Shown here: in pieces, positions 36,826 to 46,439 of the stretch | Numbering within the stretch: position 1 is the stretch's first letter | Layout: every line of letters starts with the position of its first letter | The notes under the pieces: generated by a model | Databases searched by the model: none | The model's input: the letters and a program-made list of their open reading frames with translations, nothing else | What the model was told of the DNA's origin: nothing | Assembly (NCBI GenBank): GCA_040754075.1 | Contig: JBFMDH010000031.1 | Span: forward strand, 1 to 64,000 | From: Acidobacteriota bacterium | GTDB taxonomy: Bacteria; Acidobacteriota; Blastocatellia; UBA7656 | Direction of reading: 5' to 3' | Length of the DNA: 64,000 nucleotides | Position numbers and translations under genes: made by a program

Positions 36826-38109
36826 CTAAATCACTGTGCCATCGGCAATCTCGCCGTTTTTCGGCACGATGACAATGCCTTCGCGAATAAAAAAACCGTC
36901 ACCATCGTGATGTTGCCGGTTGGCTTCATTGACAATGCGCACGCCCGAACCGATACGGGCATTTTTATCGATGATAGCTTTGCGAATAAAACAGTTTTGC
37001 CCGACGCCAACTCGCGGTCGGCCTGCGGCGATATCCATCTGCATCACATCAAGCGTTTGATAGTAATCCGACCCCATCATCAACACCCCTTCAAGGTGTG
37101 AGCCGTGTTCAACGCGGGCGCGAATGCCAATAACCGAATTTTTGATGACCGACCCGTTCAAGATACAACCTTCGGTAATGATGCTGCCTTGCACCTGACA
37201 ATCGAGAATTTTCGAGCCGGGCAAATAACGCGGGCGGGTGTACATCGGCGATTCCGTATCAAAAGCATTAAACGGCGGTAACGGCAAGGTCATATCGAGA
37301 TTGGCGCGATAGAAGGCGCTGATGGTGCCGATGTCTTCCCAGTAACCGTCAAACAAATGCGCCTGGACATTATAACGCGACAAAGCTTCCGGGATGACCT
37401 CTTTGCCGAAATCAATCGCCGTCGGCATATCCTTCAACAGCAACTCGCCGAGCACCTTTTTCTTGAAAACATAAATGCCCATCGACGCGAGAAACGGGCG
37501 ACGCGAGGCTTCTTCGGCGCTCAGTCCAAGCGTCGTGGTATCAACGCGCATGGCTTCAAGTTCCTCGCCTTTGGGTTTCTCTTTGAATTCGATGACCCGC
37601 CCGCTCTCGTCAATCTTTAACAGACCAAACCCCGAAGCGTCTTCGGCGCGCGCCGCGGTGACGGAAATCGTCAAATCGGCATTGGTCACCTGATGGCGTT
37701 CGACGAATTTGCGGTAATCCATGCGATAGAGATGATCGCCCGATAAAACCAGAACCGTATCATCGGTGTAATCTTCGAGGTGATGAAAACATTGGCGCAC
37801 CGCATCGGCGGTGCCTTGAAACCAGTCGGGACTCGACGGCGTGATTTCCGCCGCGAGAATTTCGACAAAGCCATTGGTGAACCGGCTGAACCGATAGGTG
37901 CGCGCGATGTGACGATTGAGTGAAGCGGAGTTGTATTGCGTAAGAATGAAAATGCGAAGCACATCCGAATTGATGCAGTTGGAAACCGGTATATCGATTA
38001 ACCGATATTTGCCGCCGAGCGGAACCGCCGGTTTGGCTCGTTGACGGGTTAGCGGAAAAAGTCTCTGACCAACGCCTCCACCCAGAATCACAGCTATCAC
38101 GTTATCCAT
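36826..38109 (-). CDS. glgC: Glucose-1-phosphate adenylyltransferase
   Basis: 427 residues, the normal size. The nucleotidyltransferase domain shows [18 protein letters not shown] (relatives have GTRL), [22 protein letters not shown] and [11 protein letters not shown]. The C-terminal left-handed beta helix ([22 protein letters not shown]) is complete. It makes ADP-glucose for glycogen synthesis. No other glycogen gene is adjacent. The start is near repeats separating it from psuG, which is transcribed away. Confidence 0.93.
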   Translation of the reverse strand: MDNVIAVILGGGVGQRLFPLTRQRAKPAVPLGGKYRLIDIPVSNCINSDVLRIFILTQYNSASLNRHIARTYRFSRFTNGFVEILAAEITPSSPDWFQGTADAVRQCFHHLEDYTDDTVLVLSGDHLYRMDYRKFVERHQVTNADLTISVTAARAEDASGFGLLKIDESGRVIEFKEKPKGEELEAMRVDTTTLGLSAEEASRRPFLASMGIYVFKKKVLGELLLKDMPTAIDFGKEVIPEALSRYNVQAHLFDGYWEDIGTISAFYRANLDMTLPLPPFNAFDTESPMYTRPRYLPGSKILDCQVQGSIITEGCILNGSVIKNSVIGIRARVEHGSHLEGVLMMGSDYYQTLDVMQMDIAAGRPRVGVGQNCFIRKAIIDKNARIGSGVRIVNEANRQHHDGDGFFIREGIVIVPKNGEIADGTVI

Positions 38110-38176
38110 GCTTGTCTTGATCTCCTGTCAAAGAATTTATTCCTGCAAGCGTTGCGCGCGAAAGTATACCGTAGTC

Positions 38177-38251
38177 ATTCGTCATTCGTCATTCGTTATT
38201 GCTATGCTTACACGCGAATTTACAACTGGGGACGAATGATAAATGACGAAT
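38177..38251. repeat. Inverted heptamer hairpin (ATTCGTC / GACGAAT)
   Basis: Three ATTCGTC-type units at 38177-38197 face GACGAAT, GATAAAT and GACGAAT at 38231-38251. The right arm contains the ATG start of psuG (38243), so the messenger start could be buried in a hairpin. Confidence 0.8.
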
Positions 38252-39184
38252 GCGAGAATAAATATTCCTGAACCGATTCAACAGGCGATTATCAATCAGC
38301 AGCCCGTCGTGGCGCTCGAATCCACCGTCATCGCGCACGGCTTGCCTTATCCGCTCAATCTGGAAACCGCAAGCGCCTGCGAACAAATCATTCGGGAGAT
38401 CGGCGCGCTTGCCGCAACCGTGGCTATCGTTGACGGACGCCCAACCATTGGACTGAGCGACGATGAATTGAAGGTGTTTGCGAAAAGTTGCGCGCCCGAT
38501 GATAGCCCGATTGAAAAGGTCAGTTTAAGCAATTTCGCGGGCGTGATGCTCAGGCGCAAATGGGGCGCGACGACCGTGTCGGCTTCGCTGAAACTTGCCT
38601 GGCTTGGCAACGTCAAGGTTTTTGCAACCGGCGGCATCGGCGGCGTGCATCGCGGCGTCAGCGAGACCTTCGATATATCGGCGGACTTAACGGCGCTCGC
38701 AGAGTTTCCGGTAATCTGCGTGTGTGCGGGAGCCAAAGCGATTTTGGATTTGCCGAAAACCATCGAGCAACTGGAAACCCTCGGTGTACCGGTTGTGGGA
38801 TTTCAAACCCAAGAATTTCCGGCATTTTATTCGCGTTCGAGTGGCTTGCCGGTCGATGTCAGTGTGCAATCGGCTGACGAAGTTGCGCGACTCGCGCTCG
38901 CTCACTGGCAGATGCAATCGACAAGCGGGTTACTGGTTTGTGTGCCGATTCCCCAAGCCTTTGAAATACCGGCAAACGACATCGAACGCGCGACAGGTGA
39001 GGCGTTGAAACTCGCACAGGCGCGCGCTATTCGCGGCAAAGCGGTGACGCCGTTTCTGCTTGAACAGATGAAGGAGATAACCGCCGGGCGTTCGCTGCGC
39101 GCCAATCAAGCCTTGCTTACCAACAACGCCCGCGTCGCCGCCCAGATTGCGGTGAGCCTCGCGAAAATTCAAACGGTTAAGTGA
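38243..39184 (+). CDS. psuG: Pseudouridine-5'-phosphate glycosidase
   Basis: 313 residues. Signature stretches are PVVALESTVIAHGLPYP, RRKWGATTVSASLKLA, KVFATGGIGGVHRG and LVCVPIPQAFEIP. The enzyme reversibly splits pseudouridine 5'-phosphate into uracil and ribose 5-phosphate in RNA-nucleoside salvage. No PsuK kinase gene is adjacent. The start lies inside a heptamer repeat and has only a weak ribosome site. Confidence 0.93.
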   Translation: MTNARINIPEPIQQAIINQQPVVALESTVIAHGLPYPLNLETASACEQIIREIGALAATVAIVDGRPTIGLSDDELKVFAKSCAPDDSPIEKVSLSNFAGVMLRRKWGATTVSASLKLAWLGNVKVFATGGIGGVHRGVSETFDISADLTALAEFPVICVCAGAKAILDLPKTIEQLETLGVPVVGFQTQEFPAFYSRSSGLPVDVSVQSADEVARLALAHWQMQSTSGLLVCVPIPQAFEIPANDIERATGEALKLAQARAIRGKAVTPFLLEQMKEITAGRSLRANQALLTNNARVAAQIAVSLAKIQTVK

Positions 39185-39194
39185 GAAGAAAAAA

Positions 39195-39567
39195 TTAGAC
39201 TGGGGTTTGGGATTGCAGCCATTCATCAAAGGCGATAAGAGCTTGAAACTCGCCTTCGTTGCGCATACGAATGAGAAAATCTGTGAGCCGTTGAGCGGTG
39301 AGCAAAGGTAAAGCAAGACTTGTGGGGGATTCGATATAACGGTCTTCCTGCAAAAGATGAATGGTTAAATTGCGTCCGTTAAGCGGATGAAAGAGTCATA
39401 ATTTGCAACATCCCATCTTGATAATTGATTCGCAATCCTGATGCTTCACCGACTTGCTCAAGCAACTCTTCGTACTCTTCCCAAGCGATATTGCGCAAAA
39501 TCAGTTGGCTGTCGGCAGGCAGCCGTTCAATCAGTTCAAGCCAATTCGTTGAAACACTCGTAGTCAT
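39195..39567 (-). pseudogene. Uma2 family (DUF820) gene relic
   Basis: The N-terminal part (MTTSVSTNWLELIERL, then INYQDGMLQIMTLSS) is a normal Uma2 opening and stops at a TAA at 39379-39381. In another frame, 39365-39195 encodes what looks like a Uma2 C-terminus (GRNLTIHLLQEDRYIESP, FLIRMRNEGEFQALIAF). The central PD-(D/E)xK core of about 100 residues is missing and the two ends are out of frame. An intact relative is at 47102-47722. Confidence 0.65.
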
Positions 39568-39595
39568 AGGTTCCCTTGACGTTGTGGACTCAATT

Positions 39596-41131
39596 CTAAT
39601 GCAAGGTGAAACCGTATTCCGCAGAACGCACCCCGTCGGTATTGAGCACAGTGATTTTTGCTGTTGTGCCGCGTGGCAAGAGCCTCTGCCAATCATCGCT
39701 TGAATAGAGATGTTTGCTGGCTTTCTTCGCCTTTTTGTGATTGCGCGTGTCTTTCACTCTGACGCCGTTGATTTCAATATCTGCGCCAATTAAAAAACCG
39801 CTGCCTGTAACAATCAAGCGATTGCTGCTCGCGTCAAATTCCACGCCGTTAATATGCGGCGACGACAGCGCCAGGTTATCCGAATCAAAGGTAAACAGGA
39901 CAAACGCGATAGCCATTTCATCGGTCGTCTGTTCGCCCCAGCGCACCGCTTTAGGCGGCGAATTGGGATTGAAAGGATTGTTCGCCGAATTATCAAAAAT
40001 CGCATTCAAGGTGAGCAGCGTCCCGCCTTTCAATGCGACAGGCTCTTTGTAGTAATACGCCCCCTGCCAGTTGAAATTCCAATCATCGATGTTAATCAAA
40101 CACTCAGTCCCGCCGATTGACCGCGCTTCGACTTTCATTTTTTTACCGAGCAAATGCATATGCGGAAAAATGCCGATGGCATGCGCGTCAAAACCCAGTG
40201 GAATAGGCAATGCGGCATTAACCGGATAGTTCGCATTATCGGCAGGGATGGTGAAATTGGTGTTAAGAATCGGCGCCCAATTTAACCCCTTGGTTACTGG
40301 CTTTCGGGAAAAATAGATGCCGATTTGCGTGCGGTCTTTTTCCGTGAGACCTCGCGGATGATAATGCACCTGCGCGACGATGCGCGAACCGGCTTTCACT
40401 TTATAAGCCACGCCATCAGGAACCAGGCGGGCGCGTTCGCCGGGCGCCCAACCGCCAAGCGTGCCGAATAAATCAAAGCCTGGCCCACCAAACGACGTAT
40501 AGCCGGGACCCGGGTCTTTGGCATCGAGGTCAACCGATGCGCCGGTTTCGTCTATGTACAAAATGACGTGATGGACAACGTTGCGATTGCCCGGTTTGAT
40601 GTCAACCGCTTGAACGAAGCGGTCGCCTTTCAAATTCGTCGGCATGGTAAAGCAGCGATAAATATCCCGCCCCGGCTCGACGGTGTAATCTTCATCGGGC
40701 GTGAGAATCATATCGGGTTCGCCAAGCGCCCAGTTGCTGCTGAAATCGAGCGGCGCAGGCAGCATCGCGGTATCGCCTTCGGGGGAGCCGTTTTCGACCC
40801 ATTGCGAAATTGTTGAAATCTCTTCATCCGTCAACACCCGCGCATCTTGAAATTCGCCGCAACCGGCAGTCGCTTTCCAGGGTGGCATCGAACGCATCAC
40901 CACGCGCTCTTGAATCGAACGCGCCCAGGGACGCGCTTCGCGATAGCTCATCAATGAAAACGGCGCGATGTCGCCCGGATGATGACAGACCTGACAATTA
41001 CGCTGAAAGATGCGCACCACTTCATTGCTGAAGGTCGGCGCGGCGCTTTGCGTTTTGCGTGTGTGGTTGTGCCCCGCGCCTATCGCAAGCAAGGCGACAG
41101 TAAGGAACATCAGAGCCAAGAGTTTTTTCAT
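39596..41131 (-). CDS. Cytochrome c-dicopper monooxygenase fusion with TIG tail, paralog 3
   Basis: 511 residues. A signal peptide precedes heme motif C46-x2-C49-H50 (CQVCHHPGDIAPFSL). The PHM-like domains keep H187-H188, H256 (VAQVHYHPRG), H324-x-H326 (FPHMHLLGK) and M405 (TTDEMAI). Unlike paralogs 1 and 2 it has a C-terminal IPT/TIG-like Ig domain of about 85 residues (SPHINGVEFDASSNRLIVTG). Predicted periplasmic or surface copper oxygenase with its own heme donor. GGGAG supports the start. It lies alone, divergent from an Asp-box protein. Confidence 0.85.
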   Translation of the reverse strand: MKKLLALMFLTVALLAIGAGHNHTRKTQSAAPTFSNEVVRIFQRNCQVCHHPGDIAPFSLMSYREARPWARSIQERVVMRSMPPWKATAGCGEFQDARVLTDEEISTISQWVENGSPEGDTAMLPAPLDFSSNWALGEPDMILTPDEDYTVEPGRDIYRCFTMPTNLKGDRFVQAVDIKPGNRNVVHHVILYIDETGASVDLDAKDPGPGYTSFGGPGFDLFGTLGGWAPGERARLVPDGVAYKVKAGSRIVAQVHYHPRGLTEKDRTQIGIYFSRKPVTKGLNWAPILNTNFTIPADNANYPVNAALPIPLGFDAHAIGIFPHMHLLGKKMKVEARSIGGTECLINIDDWNFNWQGAYYYKEPVALKGGTLLTLNAIFDNSANNPFNPNSPPKAVRWGEQTTDEMAIAFVLFTFDSDNLALSSPHINGVEFDASSNRLIVTGSGFLIGADIEINGVRVKDTRNHKKAKKASKHLYSSDDWQRLLPRGTTAKITVLNTDGVRSAEYGFTLH

Positions 41132-41400
41132 AAATTAGACTCCCGAAGTTTTTCGGTTTAACTGAAACGACAATCGATTGTCTGCACATCGTGAAGGAGC
41201 AATAAAGACAGCGGGGATTTTAATGGCTTTCAAAATTCGATTCAAGATGACAATCCGGAGCTGAAGGTTTCCCTGAATGCATTGATAGCAAGGTTTGCAA
41301 ATGATGAATGTCGAATGAAACGGTTGAAGTGAGCTTTCCGAGTCGTGTAACATCAACCTTGCGCTCATTCTCCCAATTGAAAATCTTCCGGTGAGAAATC

Positions 41401-42660
41401 ATGAACAAACGATTCATCCTTATCTTTTTCACGCTCGCTTTAATCGTGATGGCGGGCGCATTGCCTTATCGTCAAATTATCGTTCCCGTTGTTGAAGCCC
41501 AGATTCCGGGCGCGGGCGCGCAACGCGCGCCGTCCATCAATATCGACCGAACAGACAGATTGTTATTGATGATGTCGACGGCTACGAAACCTCCAAGCGC
41601 CGGAACCCCGGGCAGCCAAATCTTTTTCACGCAATCAACCAATGGCGGGTTGAACTGGGATAATTTCCCGGTCACGCGCAACCTGTCAAATTCCAACGGC
41701 GAAGCGTTCGGTCCATCGGTTGCCGTCAATCGCGTCGGCAAAGTGCATATCTATATCACCTATCACGATAATCGAAATGGTACGACGCAGGTTTATTTGC
41801 TGCGTTCACTCAAGAACGCAAAATTTAAAAAAGCCCGAAATATTACGCCCAATGATGGCGGGGCATTTGCGCCGCGCATTGCGCTCGACTCGGCAGAAAG
41901 CCTCAACATCGTCTGGTACGATTTGCCTGCGGCTCATCGCCGCGTGGTGTTTACGCGCTCGACCGATTTAGGCGATACCTTCACGGAATTGGTCGATGTG
42001 TCGCGTTCTGCCGGTAATGCCTTTGACCCGGAAATTGCCGTTGACCCGAATGACAATATTCATGTGATTTGGCAGGATGAGGGGTCGGGCATCAGCGCCA
42101 TTATGTATGCGCGCTCAACCGATGGCGGCAACACGTTTTCAGAACCGAAAAAAATCTCCGGCGCAGGAGCCGCTGCCGAGCCACAAATCAAAACTTCATC
42201 TTCAGGGCAAATCAATGTCGTCTGGAATGAAGTGGTCGAAGACGGTTCTTCGCAAGCATTCTTTTCGCGCTCAACCGATGGCGGTGATAGCTTCGTGACA
42301 CCGCTTAACCTGAGCAACAATCCCGGCGCGGATATTCATAAAACCGTAGTGACGGCATTTGAGAATGTCGTTTATGTCGCTTACAACAACGATGAAGACC
42401 GCAGTCGTCAAGCCTATGTGTTGAAATCTTCGGATAACGGGCAAAGCTTTGGCGACCCGGTGCAGATTTCCAACGCCACACGCAATCGCGGACGCGCGCA
42501 CAGCGTTTCAATGGCGGTCGATAGCACAGGCACTTTGCACGTTACCTGGATTGACAGTTCGATTCTCGGCAATGATGAAGGCTTGCTGTTTTACAGCCGC
42601 ACCTCGAATGGGCGCAATTACACCGTGCCTCAACAAATTCTGGCGATTGTTATCGGATGA
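41401..42660 (+). CDS. Exported sialidase-like (Asp-box) protein
   Basis: 419 residues. An N-terminal signal or anchor (FTLALIVMAGALPYRQIIV) is followed by a six-bladed propeller with many Asp-boxes: STNGGLNW, STDLGDTF, STDGGNTF, STDGGDSF and SSDNGQSF. The Arg triad and Tyr nucleophile of true sialidases cannot be placed with confidence, so a binding or structural role is possible. The next gene starts 5 bp downstream, suggesting co-transcription. Confidence 0.8.
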   Translation: MNKRFILIFFTLALIVMAGALPYRQIIVPVVEAQIPGAGAQRAPSINIDRTDRLLLMMSTATKPPSAGTPGSQIFFTQSTNGGLNWDNFPVTRNLSNSNGEAFGPSVAVNRVGKVHIYITYHDNRNGTTQVYLLRSLKNAKFKKARNITPNDGGAFAPRIALDSAESLNIVWYDLPAAHRRVVFTRSTDLGDTFTELVDVSRSAGNAFDPEIAVDPNDNIHVIWQDEGSGISAIMYARSTDGGNTFSEPKKISGAGAAAEPQIKTSSSGQINVVWNEVVEDGSSQAFFSRSTDGGDSFVTPLNLSNNPGADIHKTVVTAFENVVYVAYNNDEDRSRQAYVLKSSDNGQSFGDPVQISNATRNRGRAHSVSMAVDSTGTLHVTWIDSSILGNDEGLLFYSRTSNGRNYTVPQQILAIVIG

Positions 42661-42665
42661 ACTGA

Positions 42666-43211
42666 ATGAAAATATTTTTGAGCCGTCTGGCGCTGTTGCT
42701 TTTCCTCAACCTGCTGGCGTTTGGTGTTTCTGCAACCGCGCAAACACCGACAAGCGTTTATACAAGTCTCGAAGAAAAATCCTGCAAGACGATTCGCCTT
42801 GACCGCGAAAGCGAAAGCAGTGTGCAAAGTTGTCCGGGGATTGCCGGGTATAAACTCTTAGTCGAAGAGGGCGATTTACGCTCATCCGTCACCGTAATTG
42901 CGCCCGACGGCAAAAAACATGAACTGGATTACTGGACAGTGGTAACTTCGGCATTCAGTTCGCTCGGAGCCAAAGCCGAATGGCGAGCGGTGAAAAAAGC
43001 GGGCAAAGCGGTTCCCATCGCTTTAATCGTTCGCGTCAATGCCAGCGAAGACCCCGATAATCCCAATAAAATCACTTCATATTTAGCCGTAGCGAAAATC
43101 ACTCGCGATAAAATTTGCGTCACCGACAAAATCAAACCCGGCGCGACACAAAATGCCGAAGCGCGTCGCGCCGCTGATTCTTCTGCAACCCGCAAATGTC
43201 TTGAACCCTGA
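42666..43211 (+). CDS. Exported protein of unknown function
   Basis: 181 residues. A signal peptide (LALLLFLNLLAFGVSATAQ) is followed by a domain with Cys40, Cys56, Cys151 and Cys178 and the stretch YTSLEEKSCKTIRLDRESES. The pattern ESSVQSCPGIAGYKLLVEEGDLR resembles small secreted proteins seen in several soil bacteria. No function can be named. It is tightly linked to the Asp-box gene upstream. Confidence 0.7.
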   Translation: MKIFLSRLALLLFLNLLAFGVSATAQTPTSVYTSLEEKSCKTIRLDRESESSVQSCPGIAGYKLLVEEGDLRSSVTVIAPDGKKHELDYWTVVTSAFSSLGAKAEWRAVKKAGKAVPIALIVRVNASEDPDNPNKITSYLAVAKITRDKICVTDKIKPGATQNAEARRAADSSATRKCLEP

Positions 43212-43425
43212 AAGAAGAAGGGGAGAAAGGGAGAAGGGGAGAAAGGGAGAAGGGGAGAAGAGGTGAAGAGGTGAAAGGGAGATTTTTCTTGCAGTCCGAA
43301 TTTTTCTAAATCTCGAAATAATGCGTCCGATGCAGAGAGTTAAATAAGCGCCAAACAAATTTTATCACCCTTTCTCCCCTTCTCCCTTTCTCCCTTTCTT
43401 TCTCTCACTCTCCCTTTCTTCTAAC
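43212..43425. repeat. Purine-tract inverted repeat (GGGGAGAA / TTCTCCCC)
   Basis: The left arm (about 43214-43275) has 8-bp units AAGGGGAG and AAAGGGAG in tandem. The right arm (about 43370-43425) has CTCCCCTT and CTCCCTTT. The arms are complementary and would form a long purine-pyrimidine hairpin between two convergent genes. The right arm reaches the stop codon of the yfiT gene. Confidence 0.75.
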
Positions 43426-43948
43426 TCCATCCTTCCCGTTCACGTAAATTGGTAATGTGCGTGGTGTGGTGTTTACCATGCCAGGCGTACAAGCCGATAT
43501 TTTTTGCAAGGGGCACGGTGCCGAGTTCCGGGTGGCGAAATTCGCGTTGTAAATCTTCACTGGTGAGAGCGCGAAGCAGCGTGACCCAACGCTCGTGCAA
43601 CGGTTCAAGCAGAGCGAGCGATACTTCTACAGGTAAAGTTTTCGCGTCGATGAGTTCAGCCCACGCGCCTTCATCGTAAGGCTTGATGGTCGGTACCTCT
43701 TCGGTGAGCGCCAGGCGAAAGCGAATATAACTGTTCACGTGACTGTCAACCACATGATGCACAACCTGTCGCACTGTCCAACCGCCTTCGCGATAGGGCG
43801 TATCGAGTTGCGCGTCGGTGAGTCCGGCGATTGCCGCGCGTAATTTCGCGGGCGTTTCGGCTATCGCTTCAATCGCTGCTTTAATCTGCTCGTCGTTCAG
43901 TTCTTCTTGAAAATTGAATTTGCCAATCGGATAACGCAGGTCTTCCAT
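43421..43948 (-). CDS. DinB-fold bacillithiol S-transferase (YfiT-like)
   Basis: 175 residues. It opens with [16 protein letters not shown], typical of YfiT. The metal site is formed by [14 protein letters not shown] and [13 protein letters not shown]. YfiT/BstA enzymes use a divalent metal to transfer bacillithiol to reactive compounds. The gene suggests bacillithiol use by this organism, but no biosynthesis gene is in the window. It is flanked on both sides by repeat hairpins. Confidence 0.85.
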   Translation of the reverse strand: MEDLRYPIGKFNFQEELNDEQIKAAIEAIAETPAKLRAAIAGLTDAQLDTPYREGGWTVRQVVHHVVDSHVNSYIRFRLALTEEVPTIKPYDEGAWAELIDAKTLPVEVSLALLEPLHERWVTLLRALTSEDLQREFRHPELGTVPLAKNIGLYAWHGKHHTTHITNLREREGWS

Positions 43949-43979
43949 TTTTTCTCCTTCATCTATTGGGGATTAGAAA

Positions 43980-44110
43980 AACCACAGAGACACCGAGACA
44001 CAAAGAAGAAGAAAGGGAGAAGGGGAGAAGGGGAGAAGGGAAACATTTGGATGTTTCACCTCTTCACCTTTTCACCTCCTCACCTCTTCATCTTTCCTCT
44101 GTGTTTCTGT
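43980..44110. repeat. Inverted repeat with purine tracts
   Basis: Outer arms CCACAGAGACAC and GTGTTTCTGTGG, with AAAGGGAG/AAGGGGAG units inside the left half and CACCTCTTCAC units in the right half, make one more spacer hairpin of the same style, between yfiT and the barrel gene. Confidence 0.65.
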
Positions 44111-44126
44111 GGTGAAAACATCTTTT

Positions 44127-46439
44127 TCACAGTCTAAACAAGTATGAAAACTTCACGAATAATTGCCGGCCATCATTAATGAAACGGTCTCTGGGTCTAA
44201 GAATGCCGAAATCATTGACGCGCAACGCCGGGTCAAGATTTTGCAGGTTGCTGTTATAACCGATGTAGAGCGCCGTGCCCGGATGCGGCAACCAGGTAAC
44301 GAGAAAATCGGCATTGAAATTTTTCGTGGTTTGCAAAGAGGTCAACTCAGGATTTGCCAATACCGTATCGTACTGGAAAATCAATCGCAAAGAGAGGGCG
44401 CGGTTGAATTGCCAGTTCCACTTTGAACGGTAGATGTGATTGTTAAAAATGCCCGCGCCGCTGTCACGCCGCGCCAGCCGTTCAAAGATGTAGGTGTTAT
44501 CAATTTTGAGTCGCGTGGCGGGTCTTACCGTCAGTCCGAAAAAGCCTGTGGTGCGGTTTTCGATTTCCGGCAACTCACCCGCAGCGGGAACAAAATTCAA
44601 CCGCTGTCCGAACCGCCATTCCGTATTAATGCTGACTTCGGAAAAGTAAGAGCTGTTGATTTGGAAACCTTGATTGGTGCGATGGTAATTGGTCGCGCGT
44701 GTGAGTCCCGGAAAATCACGCGGTCTTAACACTTCGCTTTCAGTCGCATAAAAAACCTGCGCAAAGGTTTGTCGGGCAAATTCAAAATTGAGTTCCTGAA
44801 TGTAAGATTCGTTTAACTTCGTGCCATCGTGATCCCAACTGTGAATGGCAATCGCATTCGGACCCCAGGAGATTAAGCGTTTTCCTTCGGGTCTGAAGGT
44901 ATAGCGGAAAAAGTTGGTCGTCTCGCGAATATCCGGGCGTTGAAAAAATCCGGTCTGGGTACGGTAGCCTTTCGAGAAATCCTGATAGCTTGCGAAATAA
45001 CCAACCTTTCTTGAGGTGAAATCGAGATTGGCATAATAAGCCGTGCCGTTCATCTTCGTGCCATCGAGAAAGCGGGTGGAACTGGCAACCGCCTGCATAC
45101 TGGTCACCCATTGCGAATTCAATTTAAATCGCGCATCGATGCCACCGACGCGATTGAAACTGTTTTCAAATTCGCGGTCAGTATAGATTGCGCCGATGCT
45201 CGATTGATTCAAAATGTCGCGGCTGACGCGGGCAACCGTGAACAGCGCGCGTTTGTCTTCGAGCGGGTCGCCGTTTGCAACCGCCTTACCGGGCGACTCG
45301 TCATCGGCAATCAACGCGCCGATATTGTATTTGCCGAGTTTGCCGGTGAGTCGCGCGCCAAATTGCGGGTCAGCGATGCGGCGGGTGAAGAGTAAATTGA
45401 TTGGAGTTTGAAAAAAGCCGGAATTTTCGAGGAAAAACGGGCGTTTTTCGGGAAAGAAAACCTCGAATCGCTGATTGACGGTGGCTTGCGGTTCGTCGGA
45501 TTCCACCTGGCTGAAATCGGGATTGAAGGTTAAATCCAAAACCAGACTGTCTTTTAAAACGAATTTCGCATCCAGCCCGCCATCGAATTCGGCGCGCTTG
45601 CTGGCGAATTGCGGATTGTTGAAATCGCGTGTATCGAGGGCGCGAAACGAACGCAAGGCGGCATAGGGAATCAATTGAATGTTGCGACCAGGCGAGATAT
45701 TCGCAAGTCCCTGTACCACGCCCGCCTGATTTAAACGCCCTTGAACGCGGCTCGACACATGCGGCCAGTATGACCATTCGTTGGCGCGTGGAATGTGTCT
45801 GAGCAAGGTGATGCCCCAGGTCTGCTCGTCATTTGGTGAAAAGCGCAGGCTTTTAAAGGGAATCGCCATATAGACGACATAGCCATCTTCGGTAATTTGG
45901 GCTTCGGAATCCCACACCGTATCGAAAGAAAAATCGGGTCCGTCGTCAGGACCCGGCGCGCGGTTTTCATTCCAGAGTCCATCGGCTTGCACCCCCACAG
46001 GATTTGACCAGAACACGAAACCATGCAAACGGTCGTGAAAAGTATCAAGGGTGATTTCGACAAAATCATCGCCAAATGCGCCTTCGCGTCGGGTCATGCG
46101 GGCGCGGAGTTTATCGGGTTCGGAATCGAAGCACACCATGACGATATAAAGATTTTTGTCATCGTACCCTAGATAAGCATCGGTTTTTTGTGAGGCAGGG
46201 TCGCCGTCTTTGGGCTGGCGTTGGGTGAAGCCTTCGACCTTGACCATTTCAGGCGATGACCCATTATGCGGTTTCATCCCCAGGAAATTTTCTATCGTCG
46301 GTTTGCCGGAAAGACGCGGAATCGTGATGGTTTTGCCGGTTGCTTCACCATCACTGGCAAGGGTATTCGCGGGAGTCGAAAAAGCCAGAGCAAGCAATGC
46401 GAAAAACGCTACGTGCCCAAAGCGTTTAAGTGAAAACAT
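44127..46439 (-). CDS. CBM9 / DUF5916 outer-membrane beta-barrel protein
   Basis: 770 residues. A signal peptide is followed by a CBM9-like sandwich (DAYLGYDDKNLYIVMVCFDSEPDKLRA, FVEITLDTFHDR) and then DUF5916, a large barrel-like domain rich in alternating strands (LDLTFNPDFSQVESDEPQATVNQRFEVFFPEKRPFF). The C-terminus LFVKFSYLFRL ends in an aromatic strand as in outer-membrane proteins. The family is widespread in Bacteroidota and Acidobacteriota with unclear function; carbohydrate binding and transport are guesses. Confidence 0.88.
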   Translation of the reverse strand: MFSLKRFGHVAFFALLALAFSTPANTLASDGEATGKTITIPRLSGKPTIENFLGMKPHNGSSPEMVKVEGFTQRQPKDGDPASQKTDAYLGYDDKNLYIVMVCFDSEPDKLRARMTRREGAFGDDFVEITLDTFHDRLHGFVFWSNPVGVQADGLWNENRAPGPDDGPDFSFDTVWDSEAQITEDGYVVYMAIPFKSLRFSPNDEQTWGITLLRHIPRANEWSYWPHVSSRVQGRLNQAGVVQGLANISPGRNIQLIPYAALRSFRALDTRDFNNPQFASKRAEFDGGLDAKFVLKDSLVLDLTFNPDFSQVESDEPQATVNQRFEVFFPEKRPFFLENSGFFQTPINLLFTRRIADPQFGARLTGKLGKYNIGALIADDESPGKAVANGDPLEDKRALFTVARVSRDILNQSSIGAIYTDREFENSFNRVGGIDARFKLNSQWVTSMQAVASSTRFLDGTKMNGTAYYANLDFTSRKVGYFASYQDFSKGYRTQTGFFQRPDIRETTNFFRYTFRPEGKRLISWGPNAIAIHSWDHDGTKLNESYIQELNFEFARQTFAQVFYATESEVLRPRDFPGLTRATNYHRTNQGFQINSSYFSEVSINTEWRFGQRLNFVPAAGELPEIENRTTGFFGLTVRPATRLKIDNTYIFERLARRDSGAGIFNNHIYRSKWNWQFNRALSLRLIFQYDTVLANPELTSLQTTKNFNADFLVTWLPHPGTALYIGYNSNLQNLDPALRVNDFGILRPRDRFINDGRQLFVKFSYLFRL

